The notes: generated from the letters alone by a model not told the origin. A DNA stretch of 64,000 nucleotides from CAVVIH01 sp963748295 (GCA_963748295.1 CAVVIH010000005.1:310001-374000); one strand, 5' to 3'. Counted from the stretch's first letter, positions 1 through 9,886 are shown. A program made the numbers and translations.

Positions 1-570
1 TTCTGCGCGTGATCGAGACCGGCGAGTTCGAGCGGCTCGGATCGTCGCGCACGCGCCGGGTCGACGTCCGGATCATTTCGGCGACGAACGCGAATTTGAG
101 CGAAGAGGTCGCGTGCCGGGCGGTTCCGGCAGGACCTGCTGTTCCGGCTCAACACGATCGAGATCCGGCTGCCGTCGCTGCGCGATCGCCGCGAGGACAT
201 CCCGCTGCTCGCGCAGCATTTCCTCCGCCAGCACGCGCAGCGCTATCGCAAGCGGCTGACCGGCTTCGAGAGCGGCGCGATGCAGGTGCTGCTCGAGCAC
301 TCGTGGCCCGGCAACGTCCGCGAGCTCGATCACGCGATCGAGCGTGCGGTGCTGATGGCGCAGGGACCGCTGATCAAGGCGGGAGATCTGGGCCTTCGCG
401 CCAGCCGCGAAGGCGGCGGCCGGCTCGAGGACATGAGCCTCGAGGATGTCGAGTGCTTCCTGATCAAGAAGGCGATGACCCGCTTCGACGGCAACGTCAG
501 CCAGGCCGCCAAGGCGCTGGGTTTGAGCCGGAGCGCCCTCTACCGCCGCCTGCAGCGCTACGGGCTCTAG
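1..570 (+). CDS. Sigma-54-dependent response regulator, C-terminal part (NtrC family), frame-broken
   Basis: The gene enters from the left edge, so the receiver domain and Walker A are outside the window. What remains is the end of the AAA+ domain (IISATNANL, then RFRQDLLFRLN with the arginine finger, then WPGNVREL) and a Fis-type helix-turn-helix (DGNVSQAAKALGLSRSALYRR) that ends at the stop. It activates sigma-54 promoters in response to a partner kinase, very likely the NtrY-like kinase 53 nt downstream. The frame changes near base 114, where one extra T separates SEEVA from AGRFRQDLL; removing it restores a perfect family match. I read this as sequence error, not as a pseudogene. Confidence 0.85.
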
Positions 571-623
571 CCCGCGCTCCGGGCGCCACCGCGGCACTAC
601 AATAGAAGACCCGCAACTCTGCA

Positions 624-2042
624 ATGCCTGCTATTCAGCCGCGCGAGCCGCGCCTCAGCCACGATCGCCGGATCCTGCTGATGGCGTTCGCCTCGGCGCT
701 GCCGGGCGCGCTGATCTCGCTGATCTTCCTCTGGACCGGCGACTACACGCCGAAGGTCCAGTGGACGCTGACCGTCCTCATCGTCACGTTCTGCCTCGGC
801 TTCGCCTTCGCGCTTCGCGAGCGCGTGGTTCTTCCCCTGCAGACGCTGTCGAACCTGCTGGCCGCGCTCGGCGAGGGGGACTTCTCGATCCGCGCCCGAG
901 GCGCCCGCGGCGGCGATCCGCTCGGCGAGGTGATGATCGAGGTCAACGCGCTGGTCGAAACGCTCCGTCATCAGCGCCTCGACGCGCTCGAAGCGACGAC
1001 GCTGCTCCGCAAGGTGATGGCGGAGATCGACGTCGCGGTCTTCACGTTCGACGAGGATCACGAGCTGAAGTTCGTCAACCGCGCCGGCGCGCGGCTGCTG
1101 GCCCAGCCCGCCGAGCGGCTGCTCGGACGCCACGCGACCGAGCTCGATCTGATCGACTGCCTCACCGGCGAAGCCCCGCGCGTGATCAATACCGCGTTTC
1201 CCGGCGGCGTCGGCCGATGGGAGATCCGGCGCAGCCTGTTCCGGCAGGGCGGCCGGCCGCACGAGCTGCTGGTGCTCTCGGATCTGAGCCAGCCGCTGCG
1301 CGAAGAGGAACGGCAGGCGTGGCAGCGCCTGATCCGCGTCATCGGCCACGAGATGAACAACTCGCTTGCGCCGATCAAGTCGATCGCCGGCAGCCTGTCG
1401 ACGATCGTCGAACGCGATCCGCCTCCGGGCGACTGGCGCGAGGACGTGCAGCGCGGTCTCGGCGTGATCGCGTCCCGGTCGGAGTCGCTGAGCCGCTTCA
1501 TGAGCGCGTACGCGCGGCTGGCGAAACTGCCGCCGCCAAAGCTCGCGCCGCTGGACGTCTCCGGCTTCGTCGACCGCGTGGTCACGCTCGAAGAAGCGCA
1601 TCACATACAGGTCGTATCCGGTCCGCGGCTTACAATACAGGGCGACAGCGACCAGCTCGAGCAGCTGCTGATCAATCTGATTCGGAACGCGGTGGACGCG
1701 GTCCGCGAAACCGGCGGCGGCGTCCGCGTCGGCTGGCAGCGCCTGCCGGGATCGACGCCACCGACGATGGAGTTGTGGGTGGACGACGAGGGGCCGGGCT
1801 TGTCGAATACCGGCAACCTGTTCGTGCCGTTCTTCACGACGAAGCCTGGCGGATCGGGAATCGGCCTCGTGCTCAGCCGTCAGATCGCGGAGGCGCACGG
1901 CGGCAGCCTGATGCTCGAAAACCGCGAAGACCGTACCGGCTGCCGCGCCAGCCTGCGAATTCCGCTGCACGCGGTCGCGCAGGTCCGGCCGGCCGTGGAC
2001 GAGATGCGGGATGCGAAGAAGGACGTCGAGGTCCTGCGCTGA
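624..2042 (+). CDS. NtrY-like membrane sensor histidine kinase
   Basis: This is a 472-residue sensor kinase. Two hydrophobic segments (about residues 18-37 and 47-64) are followed by a HAMP-like linker, a PAS-like region (about 125-215), the H-box around His242 in GHEMNNSLAP, an N-box NLIRNAVDAV, the G1 box DDEGPG and the G2 box GSGIGLVLS. The HEMNN form of the H-box is typical of NtrY/NtrB-type kinases that pair with sigma-54 regulators, which fits the preceding gene. The ligand is unknown. The periplasmic part between the two helices is very short, so the signal is probably sensed in or near the membrane or by the PAS domain. Confidence 0.9.
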   Translation: MPAIQPREPRLSHDRRILLMAFASALPGALISLIFLWTGDYTPKVQWTLTVLIVTFCLGFAFALRERVVLPLQTLSNLLAALGEGDFSIRARGARGGDPLGEVMIEVNALVETLRHQRLDALEATTLLRKVMAEIDVAVFTFDEDHELKFVNRAGARLLAQPAERLLGRHATELDLIDCLTGEAPRVINTAFPGGVGRWEIRRSLFRQGGRPHELLVLSDLSQPLREEERQAWQRLIRVIGHEMNNSLAPIKSIAGSLSTIVERDPPPGDWREDVQRGLGVIASRSESLSRFMSAYARLAKLPPPKLAPLDVSGFVDRVVTLEEAHHIQVVSGPRLTIQGDSDQLEQLLINLIRNAVDAVRETGGGVRVGWQRLPGSTPPTMELWVDDEGPGLSNTGNLFVPFFTTKPGGSGIGLVLSRQIAEAHGGSLMLENREDRTGCRASLRIPLHAVAQVRPAVDEMRDAKKDVEVLR

Positions 2043-2075
2043 TCCGGCCCGCTTCGCGGCTGCCTCTAGAGGAAA

Positions 2076-2808
2076 ATGACCAATCTCAACGAACCCGATC
2101 CTTCCGGGGCCCGGCGCCACGGATTACGAGCGATACCTGCGCACCGACGAGCTGCTGTCGCTGCAGAAAACGCCGGCAGAAGTCGCGCACCGCGACGAAC
2201 ACCTGTTCCAGGCGGTGCATCAGTCGTCCGAGCTGTGGCTGAAGCTGGCGTGCACCGAGCTCGAAGCGGCGGCCGGCCTCATCGATGACGCCGCGGTGGC
2301 GGCCGCGGTGCGATTGATCCGCCGCGCCAACGACGCGATGTCGCTGGTCACGGCCCACCTGCACATGCTCGAGCACATGTCTCCGGTGGACTACGCGGTC
2401 GTACGGACGGCGCTTGGCCACGGAGCGGGGTTCGATTCGCCCGGGTTCCGGCAGGTGCATCGAGTCGCGCCGACGCTCGCGGCGGCTTTCCAGCGCTCGC
2501 TGGAGCGCCGCTCGCTCACGTTGCTCAGCCTCTACGAACGCTCGCACGAGCACGAGGACCTCTATCAGCTCGCCGAACAGTTGATGACGTTGGACGAGCG
2601 CACGATCATCTGGCGCTTCCACCATCTGAAAGTGGTCGAACGGATCATCGGCGGCAACGTGATCGGCACGCAGGGAACGCCGGTCGAAGTGCTCGGCAAG
2701 CGCATCGACGTCCGGTTCTTTCCTGAGCTGTGGCTGGTGCGCGACGAGATCACCAGCCGTTCGCAGCTCGGCGCCGACGGCCACGGCATGGATGAGGATC
2801 GGCGTTGA
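2076..2808 (+). CDS. kynA: Tryptophan 2,3-dioxygenase, frame-broken near the start
   Basis: This is the heme enzyme that opens the tryptophan indole ring to give N-formylkynurenine, the first step of kynurenine catabolism. The family core is clear: TDYERYLRTDELLSLQ, then HRDEHLFQAVHQSSELWLK, and later FRQVHR with the heme-binding histidine region. The ATG at 2076 (MTNLNEPDPSG) is in a different frame from the rest. Deleting one G from the GGGG run at 2106-2109 gives PSGPGATDYERYL, the expected N-terminus. The stop overlaps the TTG start of the next gene. No other kynurenine-pathway gene lies in the window. Confidence 0.9.
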
Positions 2809-3941
2809 ATCGGCTGTTCTACGGCACCGTCGCCTGGCAGCAGATCGCGATGGCGATCGGGCCAACGCTCGCCATCGCCTGGCTGGCGTCGATCGTCGCC
2901 GGACGCCTCGCCAAGAGCGCGCTCGTCGGCATGCTCGGCGATCAGCTCGAGCCGCGGAGTCCGCTCGTCGCCGGACCGCTGCGCCTGGTGCGAATCGCCG
3001 TCTTCCTGCTCGTCGCCGCGCTGCTCATCTTCCCTGCGTTCGAAATGGCCGGCTTGAGGCCGCGCACGGGTGTCGAGCTGGCCAGCCTCCTCACCTGGAC
3101 GTTCGAGTCAGGCCTGAAGATCGCGTTGATCGTGATTTTCGCCTACGCGCTGATCCGCGCGGCACACCTCGTAGTGAAGCGGTTCGAGCACGAGCTGACC
3201 GCCGGCACCGGCCTCGACGCGCTCGAGCGCGCGAAGCGCGCACGCACGCTTGGCGCCCTCCTCAGCAAGGTCACGACGATCGCCATCGTCGACGATCGCG
3301 GTGCTGATGATTCTTCACGAGCTGCGCATCGACATCGCGCCGGTGCTGACCGGAGCGGGCATCGCCGGACTGGCGGTCGGCTTCGGCGCCCAGACGATGG
3401 TGCGCGACATCATCAGCGGGTTCTTCCTGATCCTCGAGGATCAGGTGCGCGTTGGCGACGTCGCCGCGATCAACGGCACGGGCGGCCTGGTCGAGCAGAT
3501 CAACCTGCGCACGATCGTGCTTCGCGATCAGGAAGGCACGGTCCACGTCTTCCCGAACGGCGCCATCAACACGCTCGCCAATCGCAGCAAGGACTACTCG
3601 TACTACGTGATCGACCTCGGGATCTCCTACCGGGAGGATCCGGATCGCGTCGTCAAGGTCCTGAAGGACGTCGGCGCCGAGCTGCAGAAGGACCCGCAGT
3701 TCAGCCCCTTCATCCTCGAACCGGTGGAAGTGCTGGGGGTGGACGCGTTCGCGGACTGGTCGGTTACGTTGAAGCTGCGGATCAAGACGGTGCCGCTGAA
3801 GCAATGGGATGTCGGCCGCGAGCTGCGCAAGCGCATCAGGAAAGCGTTCGAGCTGAACGACATCGAGATCCCGTTCCCGGAGCGCGTCGTGACGGTTCGC
3901 GGCGACGGCGGAGCGCTGACAAACGAAGCGAGGGCCGACCG

Positions 3942-3948
<7 letters not shown>
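2805..3948 (+). CDS. Small-conductance mechanosensitive channel (MscS family), frame-broken
   Basis: This is a turgor-release channel of the inner membrane. Three hydrophobic stretches come first (AMAIGPTLAIAWLASIVAG, then a helix near LVRIAVFLLVAALLIF, then one near KIALIVIFAYALIRAAH). The pore-lining signature GLAVGFGAQTMVRDIISGFF and the cytoplasmic beta domain (DQVRVGD, TVHVFPNGAI) follow. The TTG start overlaps the stop of the dioxygenase gene (TTGA), so translation is probably coupled. One extra base near 3290-3295 shifts the frame between LLSKVTTIAIV and AVLMILHELRIDIAPV. The end overlaps the convergent deoC gene by a few bases. Confidence 0.9.
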
Positions 3949-4816
<868 letters not shown>

Positions 4817-4823
<7 letters not shown>

Positions 4824-5455
4824 CCTCGCTCCTCGAGGCGTTTGATCTTCGCAAGCCGCCGGATGTACCGCGGCTCGCGCATGGGTGTGGCCAGCCAGAC
4901 CTCGACAATGCGAAGCGCGTCGGCTTCCTTGATCAGGCTGGCGCCCAGCGTCATCACGTTGGCGCCGTTGTGCTCGCGCGAGTATCGCGCGATGGTGTCG
5001 TCGGGACACATGGCCGCGCGAACACCTCTGACCTTGTTCGCGGCGATGGCGGAGCCAATCCCCGCGCCGTCGATCACGATGCCGGCGTCCGCCTCCCCTC
5101 TCGCGACCGCCAGCGCCACGGCGCCGGCGATATCCGGGTAGTCCACCGGTTCGGCGGTGGTGGTGCCGATGTCGGTGACTGCCACGGCGCGGCCCCTCAA
5201 GTGCTGCACGATCGCCGCCTTCAGCTTCAGCCCCGAGTGATCGCTGCCGATCGTCACGCGCCGGATGTCCGCGGTGGGCACGAGGTTCGCGGCGAGCGAC
5301 GAGTCCAGCGCGCCCGGCGCCACGATCGTGATTCGCCGCGAGGCCAGCGTGTCCTTCGCAAGCGGCGTCACGATGCCGCCCTCGGCGAGCTCGACGGTGG
5401 CGCCGATGTCGAGCACCCGCGCGTCCGCTTCCGTGATGATCTCGAATCGCTTCAC
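4817..5455 (-). CDS. rpiB: RpiB/LacAB-family sugar-phosphate isomerase with extra N-terminal domain
   Basis: It is predicted to interconvert ribose 5-phosphate and ribulose 5-phosphate or a related sugar phosphate. The RpiB core begins near residue 66 (VTIGSDHSGLKLKAAI) and includes DGAGIGSAIAANK (129-141) and REHNGANVMTLGASL. The usual catalytic Cys of the CGTGIG motif is Asp129 here. Residues 1-60 form a separate domain (EADARVLDIG, EGGIVTPLAKD) of a type I associate with microcompartment-linked proteins. The GTG start overlaps the hpt stop (GTGA). The length of 212 residues compares with about 150 for plain RpiB. DeoC and RpiB adjacent, both extended, is the signature of SPU-type metabolosome cargo. 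Confidence 0.85.
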
Positions 5456-5967
5456 GATCCGCTCAGCACCGCGATGTGGCCGAGATTCCTGAACTTCTCG
5501 GCATAGTCCAGTCCGTATCCGACCACGAAATGATCGTCGATCGTGAAGCCGACGTATTCGACGCCGACCTGCACCTGGCGCCGCGACGGCTTGCTCAGGA
5601 GGCACGCGGTCCGGAGCGACTTTGGCGCCCTCGCCCGAAGGATGTCCTGAAGGTAGGTCAGCGTCAACCCCGTGTCGACGATGTCCTCGACGATGATCAC
5701 GTGGCGGCCTTCGAGGCCGCTGTCGAGATCCTTGAGCATCCGCACCTCGCCCGAGGATCGGGTGCTCTGCGCGTAGCTCGACACCGCGATGAAATCGAGC
5801 GTGACGCGCGCGCTCATGGCGCGCACGAGATCGGCCATGAACATGAACCCGCCTTTGAGCACGCCGACCAGATGAATCGCGTCATCCGGCGGATAGTCGC
5901 GCTCGATCTCGGCGCCCATTTCACGCACGCGTTCCTGGATGCGTTCTGCCGTAATCAAGGTCTGCAT
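5452..5967 (-). CDS. hpt: Hypoxanthine(-guanine) phosphoribosyltransferase
   Basis: This enzyme salvages hypoxanthine (and probably guanine) to the nucleotide with PRPP in the cytoplasm. The protein has 171 residues, normal for the family. VGVLKGGFMFMADL is the N-terminal PPi loop, VIIVEDIVDTGLTL is the PRPP-binding motif, and FVVGYGLDYAEKFRNL closes the active site. It sits in a minus-strand run after the amidohydrolase and overlaps rpiB by 4 nt, so base salvage and pentose-phosphate handling appear to be co-expressed. Confidence 0.95.
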   Translation of the reverse strand: MQTLITAERIQERVREMGAEIERDYPPDDAIHLVGVLKGGFMFMADLVRAMSARVTLDFIAVSSYAQSTRSSGEVRMLKDLDSGLEGRHVIIVEDIVDTGLTLTYLQDILRARAPKSLRTACLLSKPSRRQVQVGVEYVGFTIDDHFVVGYGLDYAEKFRNLGHIAVLSGS

Positions 5968-7401
5968 CTTTACATTCCCGGACCCTGGCCCCCGGCCCCC
6001 GGACCCCTGGCCGCCCCACCGCCGCCGCGACTTTGTCGGCCCATTTTCTGGCCTCCGCCAGCACGGCGGCCTCGTCCAGCGTCAGCACTTTGCGATCGCG
6101 CATCACCACCCGGCCGTTGACGATCACGGTGCGGACGTCGTCCCCGCGGCTCGTGTAGACCAGGTGCGAAATGGGATCGTAGAGCGGCGTCTGCCTGGCC
6201 GCGGACATCGATACGATCGCCAGATCCGCGCGCTTGCCGGCTTCGAGGGATCCGATCTCGCGCTCCATGCCGAGCACCCGGGCGCCGTCGATCGTCGCCA
6301 TCTGCAGCGCCGTCGTCGCCGGAATCGCCCGCGGATCGCCGGTCGTGTGCTTGGCCAGGAACGCGGCCTGGCGCATCGCCTCGAACATGTCGAGGTCGTT
6401 GTTGCTGGCGGCCCCGTCGGTGCCGAGGCCGACGACCACGCCGGCTTTACGCAGCTCGACGACCGGCGCCGCCCCGCTCGCCAGCTTCATGTTGCTCTCG
6501 GGATTGTGAGAAACGCCGACATGGCGGCGCGCGAGCAGGCGGATGTCCGCCGGCGTCAGGCGCACGCCGTGCGCCGCGATCGTCCGCGGACCCCAGAAGC
6601 CGATCGATTCGAGATACTGGACGGGCGTGGCGTTGTACTTTCTCGCGCGAGATCTTCACCTCGTCCTGCGTTTCCGCGAGGTGGATGATCACCGGCGCGC
6701 GCTCGCGATCGGCGACCGCACGGATCGCCTTGAGCGTCGCGGTGTCGAGCGTGTACATCGAGTGCGGCGCGATGGCCGGCACGATCAGGTCGTCGCCCCG
6801 CCACGTCTGCAGGAACGTCGTGGCCCTGCGCGATCCCTTCGCTCGGCGTCTTCGCGTCCGGCACCGGGAACTGGATGATCGTCTGGCCGAGAACGCCGCG
6901 GATGCCGGCCTCCTTCGTCGCCGCGGCGATCTCCTCCTCGTAGTAATACATGTCCGCGTAAGCGGTCGTGCCCGACTGAATCATTTCGAGCGCCGCCAGC
7001 CTGGTGCCGGCGCGGACGAACTCGGGGCTGACGGTCTTTGCCTCCGCGGGAAAGATGTACTTCTGCAGCCACTCCATCAGCGCGAGGTCATCGGCGAGCC
7101 CCCGGTAGAGGACCATCGGCGCGTGCGTGTGGGTGTTGATCAGCCCGGGAATGACGACCTGGCCCGACGCGTCGATCGTGTCGCGCCCGGCGAACTGCGC
7201 CTGGACCGACTCGGCCGAGCCGACACCGACGATGTCGCGGCCGTCGATCGCCACCGCGCCGGGCGACAGGACGCGTCCGGCGGAGTCCATGGTGACGATG
7301 GTTGCGCCGGTGATGAGGAGCGAGACCTCGCGTCGCGTTGCCTGTGAAAACGGGAAGACCGTACCCGCGATCGCCAGGGCTGCCAGAACCCGCCACAGCA
7401 T
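5921..7401 (-). CDS. Secreted-looking amidohydrolase of the SAH/MTA/5'-deoxyadenosine deaminase family, frame-broken
   Basis: This is a metal-dependent deaminase-type amidohydrolase. Visible sites are HTH in INTHTHAPMVLYRGL, APHSMYT, HLAETQDEV, SHNPESNMKL and GLGTDGAASNNDLDMF, the last typical of the MtaD/SAH-deaminase group. The N-terminus (MLWRVLAALAIAGTVFPFSQA) looks like a signal peptide, which is odd for this family. Two extra bases break the frame, one in CCC at 6824-6826 and one in TTT at 6639-6641 (plus-strand letters). Removing them gives one continuous protein. The C-terminus runs through a G/C-rich 7-nt-period repeat into the hpt start, so the true stop may lie a little earlier. 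Confidence 0.8.
5977..6012. repeat. G/C-rich array with 7-nt period
   Basis: Five or so imperfect 7-nt units of the type CCCGGAC / CCTGGCC lie between hpt and the amidohydrolase and form the last codons of the latter. Similar 7-nt-period arrays occur at 24235, 40808 and 52308. Confidence 0.6.
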
Positions 7402-7450
7402 GAGTGGGAAAATTCTATCAGTCCTGCTCCCTTTTCCTCCGGCCGTTCTG

Positions 7451-7456
7451 TATAGT
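7451..7456 (+). promoter_or_regulatory. Probable -10 element of upp
   Basis: TATAGT lies 7 nt before the GTG start of upp. Transcription would begin at or within a base or two of the start codon, which suggests a leaderless mRNA. No convincing -35 box is visible. Confidence 0.4.
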
Positions 7457-7463
7457 GAACCCC

Positions 7464-8084
7464 GTGCCGGTTCATCTCGTTGAACACCCGCTCGTTCACG
7501 ATGCGCTGGCGACGCTGCGCGATGCGAGCACGCCGCCGGAGCTGTTTCGCCGGATGGCGGTTCGGATCAGCCTGTTGCTGGCCTCCGAGGCGACCCGCGA
7601 CGTGCCGAAGCGTCAGGTCCGGGTGCAGACACCGCTGGGGCCCGCGGACGGCACCCGTGTCGATGGCGGCGTCGTGGTGGTGCCGGTCCTGCGCGCGGGG
7701 CTCGGCATGCTCGACGCGGTCCTCGAGCTGGTGCCGACCGCCCGGGTCGGGCACATCGGCCTGCAGCGCGACGAGATCACGGCGGTGGCCTCGCAGTACT
7801 ACTCGCGGCTCCCCGGCGACCTGACCGGCAGTTACGTGGTGATGATCGATCCCATGCTCGCCACCGGCGGCAGCGCCGTCGCGGCGCTCGATCTGCTGAA
7901 GAAGGCCGGCGCGCGCGACGTCCGCATGATCTGCATCGTCGCCGCCCCCGAGGGCATCGCGCTCGTCACCGAACACCACCCCGACGTGCACATCTATACG
8001 CCGGCGGTCGATCAAGGTCTGAACGCCCACAAGTTCATCGTCCCCGGGCTGGGCGATTTCGGCGATCGGCTTTATGGAACGTAG
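7464..8084 (+). CDS. upp: Uracil phosphoribosyltransferase
   Basis: It converts uracil and PRPP to UMP. The 206-residue protein from the GTG at 7464 matches the normal length. An ATG 60 nt upstream would add a non-conserved tail (MGKFYQSCSLF) and was not chosen. Motifs are VPVLRAGLGMLDAVLELVP, the PRPP loop VVMIDPMLATGGSA, and the uracil-binding C-terminus FIVPGLGDFGDRLYGT. It is transcribed divergently from the amidohydrolase-hpt-rpiB-deoC run, so the region handles both purine and pyrimidine salvage. Confidence 0.95.
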   Translation: MPVHLVEHPLVHDALATLRDASTPPELFRRMAVRISLLLASEATRDVPKRQVRVQTPLGPADGTRVDGGVVVVPVLRAGLGMLDAVLELVPTARVGHIGLQRDEITAVASQYYSRLPGDLTGSYVVMIDPMLATGGSAVAALDLLKKAGARDVRMICIVAAPEGIALVTEHHPDVHIYTPAVDQGLNAHKFIVPGLGDFGDRLYGT

Positions 8085-8103
8085 ACGCTTTCGGAGTGAT
8101 CGT

Positions 8104-8964
8104 ATGAAGGGAAATCCGCCCGAGCCGGCGACGCTGCCGCACGGCGAGCGCAGGAGCCAGAAGCGGACGGTCGAGGACCGCTGGCGCACGGCGCTGACGT
8201 GCATCGAGCCGAACAAGATCCTCATGCGCGGCTATCCGCTCGACGAGCTGATGGGCCGGCTCACGTTCGGCGAGGCGATCTATCTGCTGCTCATCGGCGA
8301 GGTGCCGTCGCCGAGCATCGGCATGCTGATGGAAGCGATGCTGGTGTCGTTCATCGATCACGGCGCGACGCCGCCGTCGACGATGGCCGCCCGCAATACT
8401 GCCACGACCGGCGCGCCGCTCCGCGCGTGCGTCGCCGCCGGTGTTCTCGGCTTCGGCCGCTACCACGGCGGCGACATCGAGAGCTGCATCCAGTTTCTCG
8501 ACAACGGCCTCGAGCTGGTACGCAAGGGCGCGTCCTATCGCGATGCCGCCGCGGAGCTGCTGCGGCAGTGTGCCGAGACCGGCGAGATGCCGCCGGGATT
8601 CGGCCATCGCTTCCACACGCGCGATCCGCGGGCGGCGAGGCTGTTCCAGATGGCGCTCGAGCTCGAGGTCGAGGGGCACCACGTCCAGATGATTCGCGCG
8701 GTGGAAGTGATGCTGAGCGAGCATCCCGATCGCGAGGGACGCGTTACGCCGGTCAATGTCGACGGTGCGATTGCCGCCATCTGTGGAGACCTGGGACTGC
8801 CGCCGGCGATCGCCGATGCGCTCTTCATCATCTCGCGCGTGCCGGGGATCGCGGCGCACGCCTGGGAAGAACGCGAGCGGCAGGCGCCGATGCGCGAGAT
8901 CGATCCGAAGGAGCATCTGTACGATGGGCCGTCGGAGAGGCGGGTGCCCGAGCGGAGGAAGTAG
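8104..8964 (+). CDS. Citryl-CoA lyase / short citrate-synthase-like protein
   Basis: This is a member of the citrate synthase fold family of the short type (286 residues from ATG 8104; 296 from ATG 8074). Conserved parts are the N-terminal helix RGYPLDELMGRLTFGEAIYLLLIGE, STMAARNTATTGAPLRACVAAG with GRYHGG, and the catalytic GFGHRFHTRDPRAARL. Bacterial citrate synthases are about 400 residues, so a citryl-CoA lyase-like role or a side-chain CoA-ester lyase role is more likely than the TCA enzyme. The substrate cannot be told from sequence. The start region overlaps the end of upp. Confidence 0.75.
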   Translation: MKGNPPEPATLPHGERRSQKRTVEDRWRTALTCIEPNKILMRGYPLDELMGRLTFGEAIYLLLIGEVPSPSIGMLMEAMLVSFIDHGATPPSTMAARNTATTGAPLRACVAAGVLGFGRYHGGDIESCIQFLDNGLELVRKGASYRDAAAELLRQCAETGEMPPGFGHRFHTRDPRAARLFQMALELEVEGHHVQMIRAVEVMLSEHPDREGRVTPVNVDGAIAAICGDLGLPPAIADALFIISRVPGIAAHAWEERERQAPMREIDPKEHLYDGPSERRVPERRK

Positions 8965-9192
8965 ACGCGGATCTGCGCGCATTCAAGCCGATCAACGGAG
9001 CGCGGATCTGCGCGGATAGTGTCATCAACGGGACGCGGATGCACGCGGATCTCTCGGAAAAACGGAACGCGGATGCACGCGGATCTCTCGGAAAAAACGG
9101 GACGCGGATGCACGCGGATCTTTCAGGAGAACGGAACGCGGATTTTTACGGATTCTTAGAACGGGACGCGGATGTGCGCGGATCTACTGGCG
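8965..9192. repeat. Imperfect tandem array, seven units of about 34 nt
   Basis: Units start at about 8965, 8999, 9033, 9067, 9102, 9136 and 9166, each beginning with ACGCGGAT or AGCGCGGAT. Units 3-5 carry GCACGCGGAT followed by CT(C/T)TC and an A-rich tract; unit 6 is shortened to about 30 nt. There is no spacer/repeat alternation, so this is not CRISPR. The array directly follows the citryl-CoA lyase-like gene and precedes tRNA-Val. Confidence 0.85.
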
Positions 9193-9249
9193 GCTGAATT
9201 GCGGCTGCGCGCGCCCATGAGGTACACTCGGCATCCTACACACTAGGTT

Positions 9250-9324
9250 GGGCGCTTGGCTCAGCGGTAGAGCACCGCCTTCACACGGCGGGGGTCAGTG
9301 GTTCGAATCCACTAGCGCCCACCA
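9250..9324 (+). tRNA. tRNA-Val (anticodon CAC)
   Basis: The acceptor stem GGGCGCT pairs with AGCGCCC. The D arm, an anticodon stem CCGCC/GGCGG around loop TTCACAC (anticodon CAC, reading GTG), and the T arm with GGTTCGAATCC are all present. The 3' CCA is encoded. Confidence 0.95.
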
Positions 9325-9353
9325 ACCTTCGCTCATGAATGTACGCGAAGGTT
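9324..9353 (+). terminator. Hairpin directly after tRNA-Val
   Basis: AACCTTCGC pairs perfectly with GCGAAGGTT across a 12-nt loop and begins in the tRNA CCA end. It has no T-tract behind it, so it may be a processing or weak termination structure, or a recombination scar. Confidence 0.4.
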
Positions 9354-9401
9354 GCCCCCCGTAGCGCTTCGCGCCAAGGTGGGCCGCAGCGCGAGCGAAC
9401 G

Positions 9402-9424
9402 AGCTACGGTTGGCAGGCCAACCT
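9402..9424. repeat. Left copy of a 23-bp direct repeat flanking the DUF3303 gene
   Basis: It matches 9778-9800 at 21 of 23 positions. The core is itself an inverted repeat (GGTTGGC / GCCAACC with a 2-nt centre). Confidence 0.7.
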
Positions 9425-9497
9425 TCTTTTCGATTCTGACCTCCCTCGCTCTGTGGCGATGATCTCGCCTTTCGACGCTGAACCATGGGAACACACG

Positions 9498-9779
9498 ATG
9501 GCCAAGACCCTTTACATGGTGATCGAGCTTTTCAAGGGAGGCGATGCCGTCCCCGTCTACCGACGGTTTCGAGATCATGGACGACTCGCGCCGCAAGGTC
9601 TCACCTATGTTTCGAGTTGGGTGGACACAAAGTTCGAGCGCTGCTACCAACTCATGGAAACCGATGATCCGCAGTTGCTGGACGACTGGATTGCGCAGTG
9701 GAGCGACATCGTGGACTTCGAGGTGTATCCAGTCGTCCCATCAGCGGAGGCAGCCGAAAGGATCGCTCCTCGGTTATAG
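9498..9779 (+). CDS. DUF3303-family small protein
   Basis: This is a 93-residue protein starting MAKTLYMVIELFKGGDAVPVYRR, with the DUF3303 pattern (YMVIE, RFRDHGR, LTYVSSWVD, CYQLMETDD, W). The family has no assigned function; its fold resembles small ferredoxin-like alpha/beta domains. The ATG at 9498 is chosen because conservation starts there. The gene lies between two copies of a 23-bp direct repeat, and its codon use is more A/T-tolerant than its neighbours', which fits acquisition next to the tRNA. Confidence 0.75.
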   Translation: MAKTLYMVIELFKGGDAVPVYRRFRDHGRLAPQGLTYVSSWVDTKFERCYQLMETDDPQLLDDWIAQWSDIVDFEVYPVVPSAEAAERIAPRL

Positions 9780-9800
9780 CTACGGTTCGCAAGCCAACCT
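9778..9800. repeat. Right copy of the 23-bp direct repeat flanking the DUF3303 gene
   Basis: It begins in the stop codon of the DUF3303 gene. It differs from the left copy at two positions and keeps the hairpin core GGTTCGC / GCCAACC. Confidence 0.7.
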
Positions 9801-9886
9801 CAACGACGCCTCTTGATGAGCTCTGAGGGGCGCATCCTTTCAAAGTGGCCCGGTCTCTGCAAGATTGACCCCCGAGGAGGGTCACC

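Noticed and set aside
1..570. Pseudogene call for the sigma-54 regulator and similar broken genes
   Set aside because: The breaks are single extra bases flanked by perfectly conserved sequence, and the same pattern hits essential genes, so error is the simpler explanation.
597..2120. A 507-codon minus-strand frame antisense to the sensor kinase
   Set aside because: No domain motif and heavy Arg/Ala/Glu bias, while the kinase on the plus strand is complete and conserved.
8965..9192. CRISPR array
   Set aside because: The 34-nt units are contiguous tandem copies with gradual drift, with no unique spacers and no cas genes.
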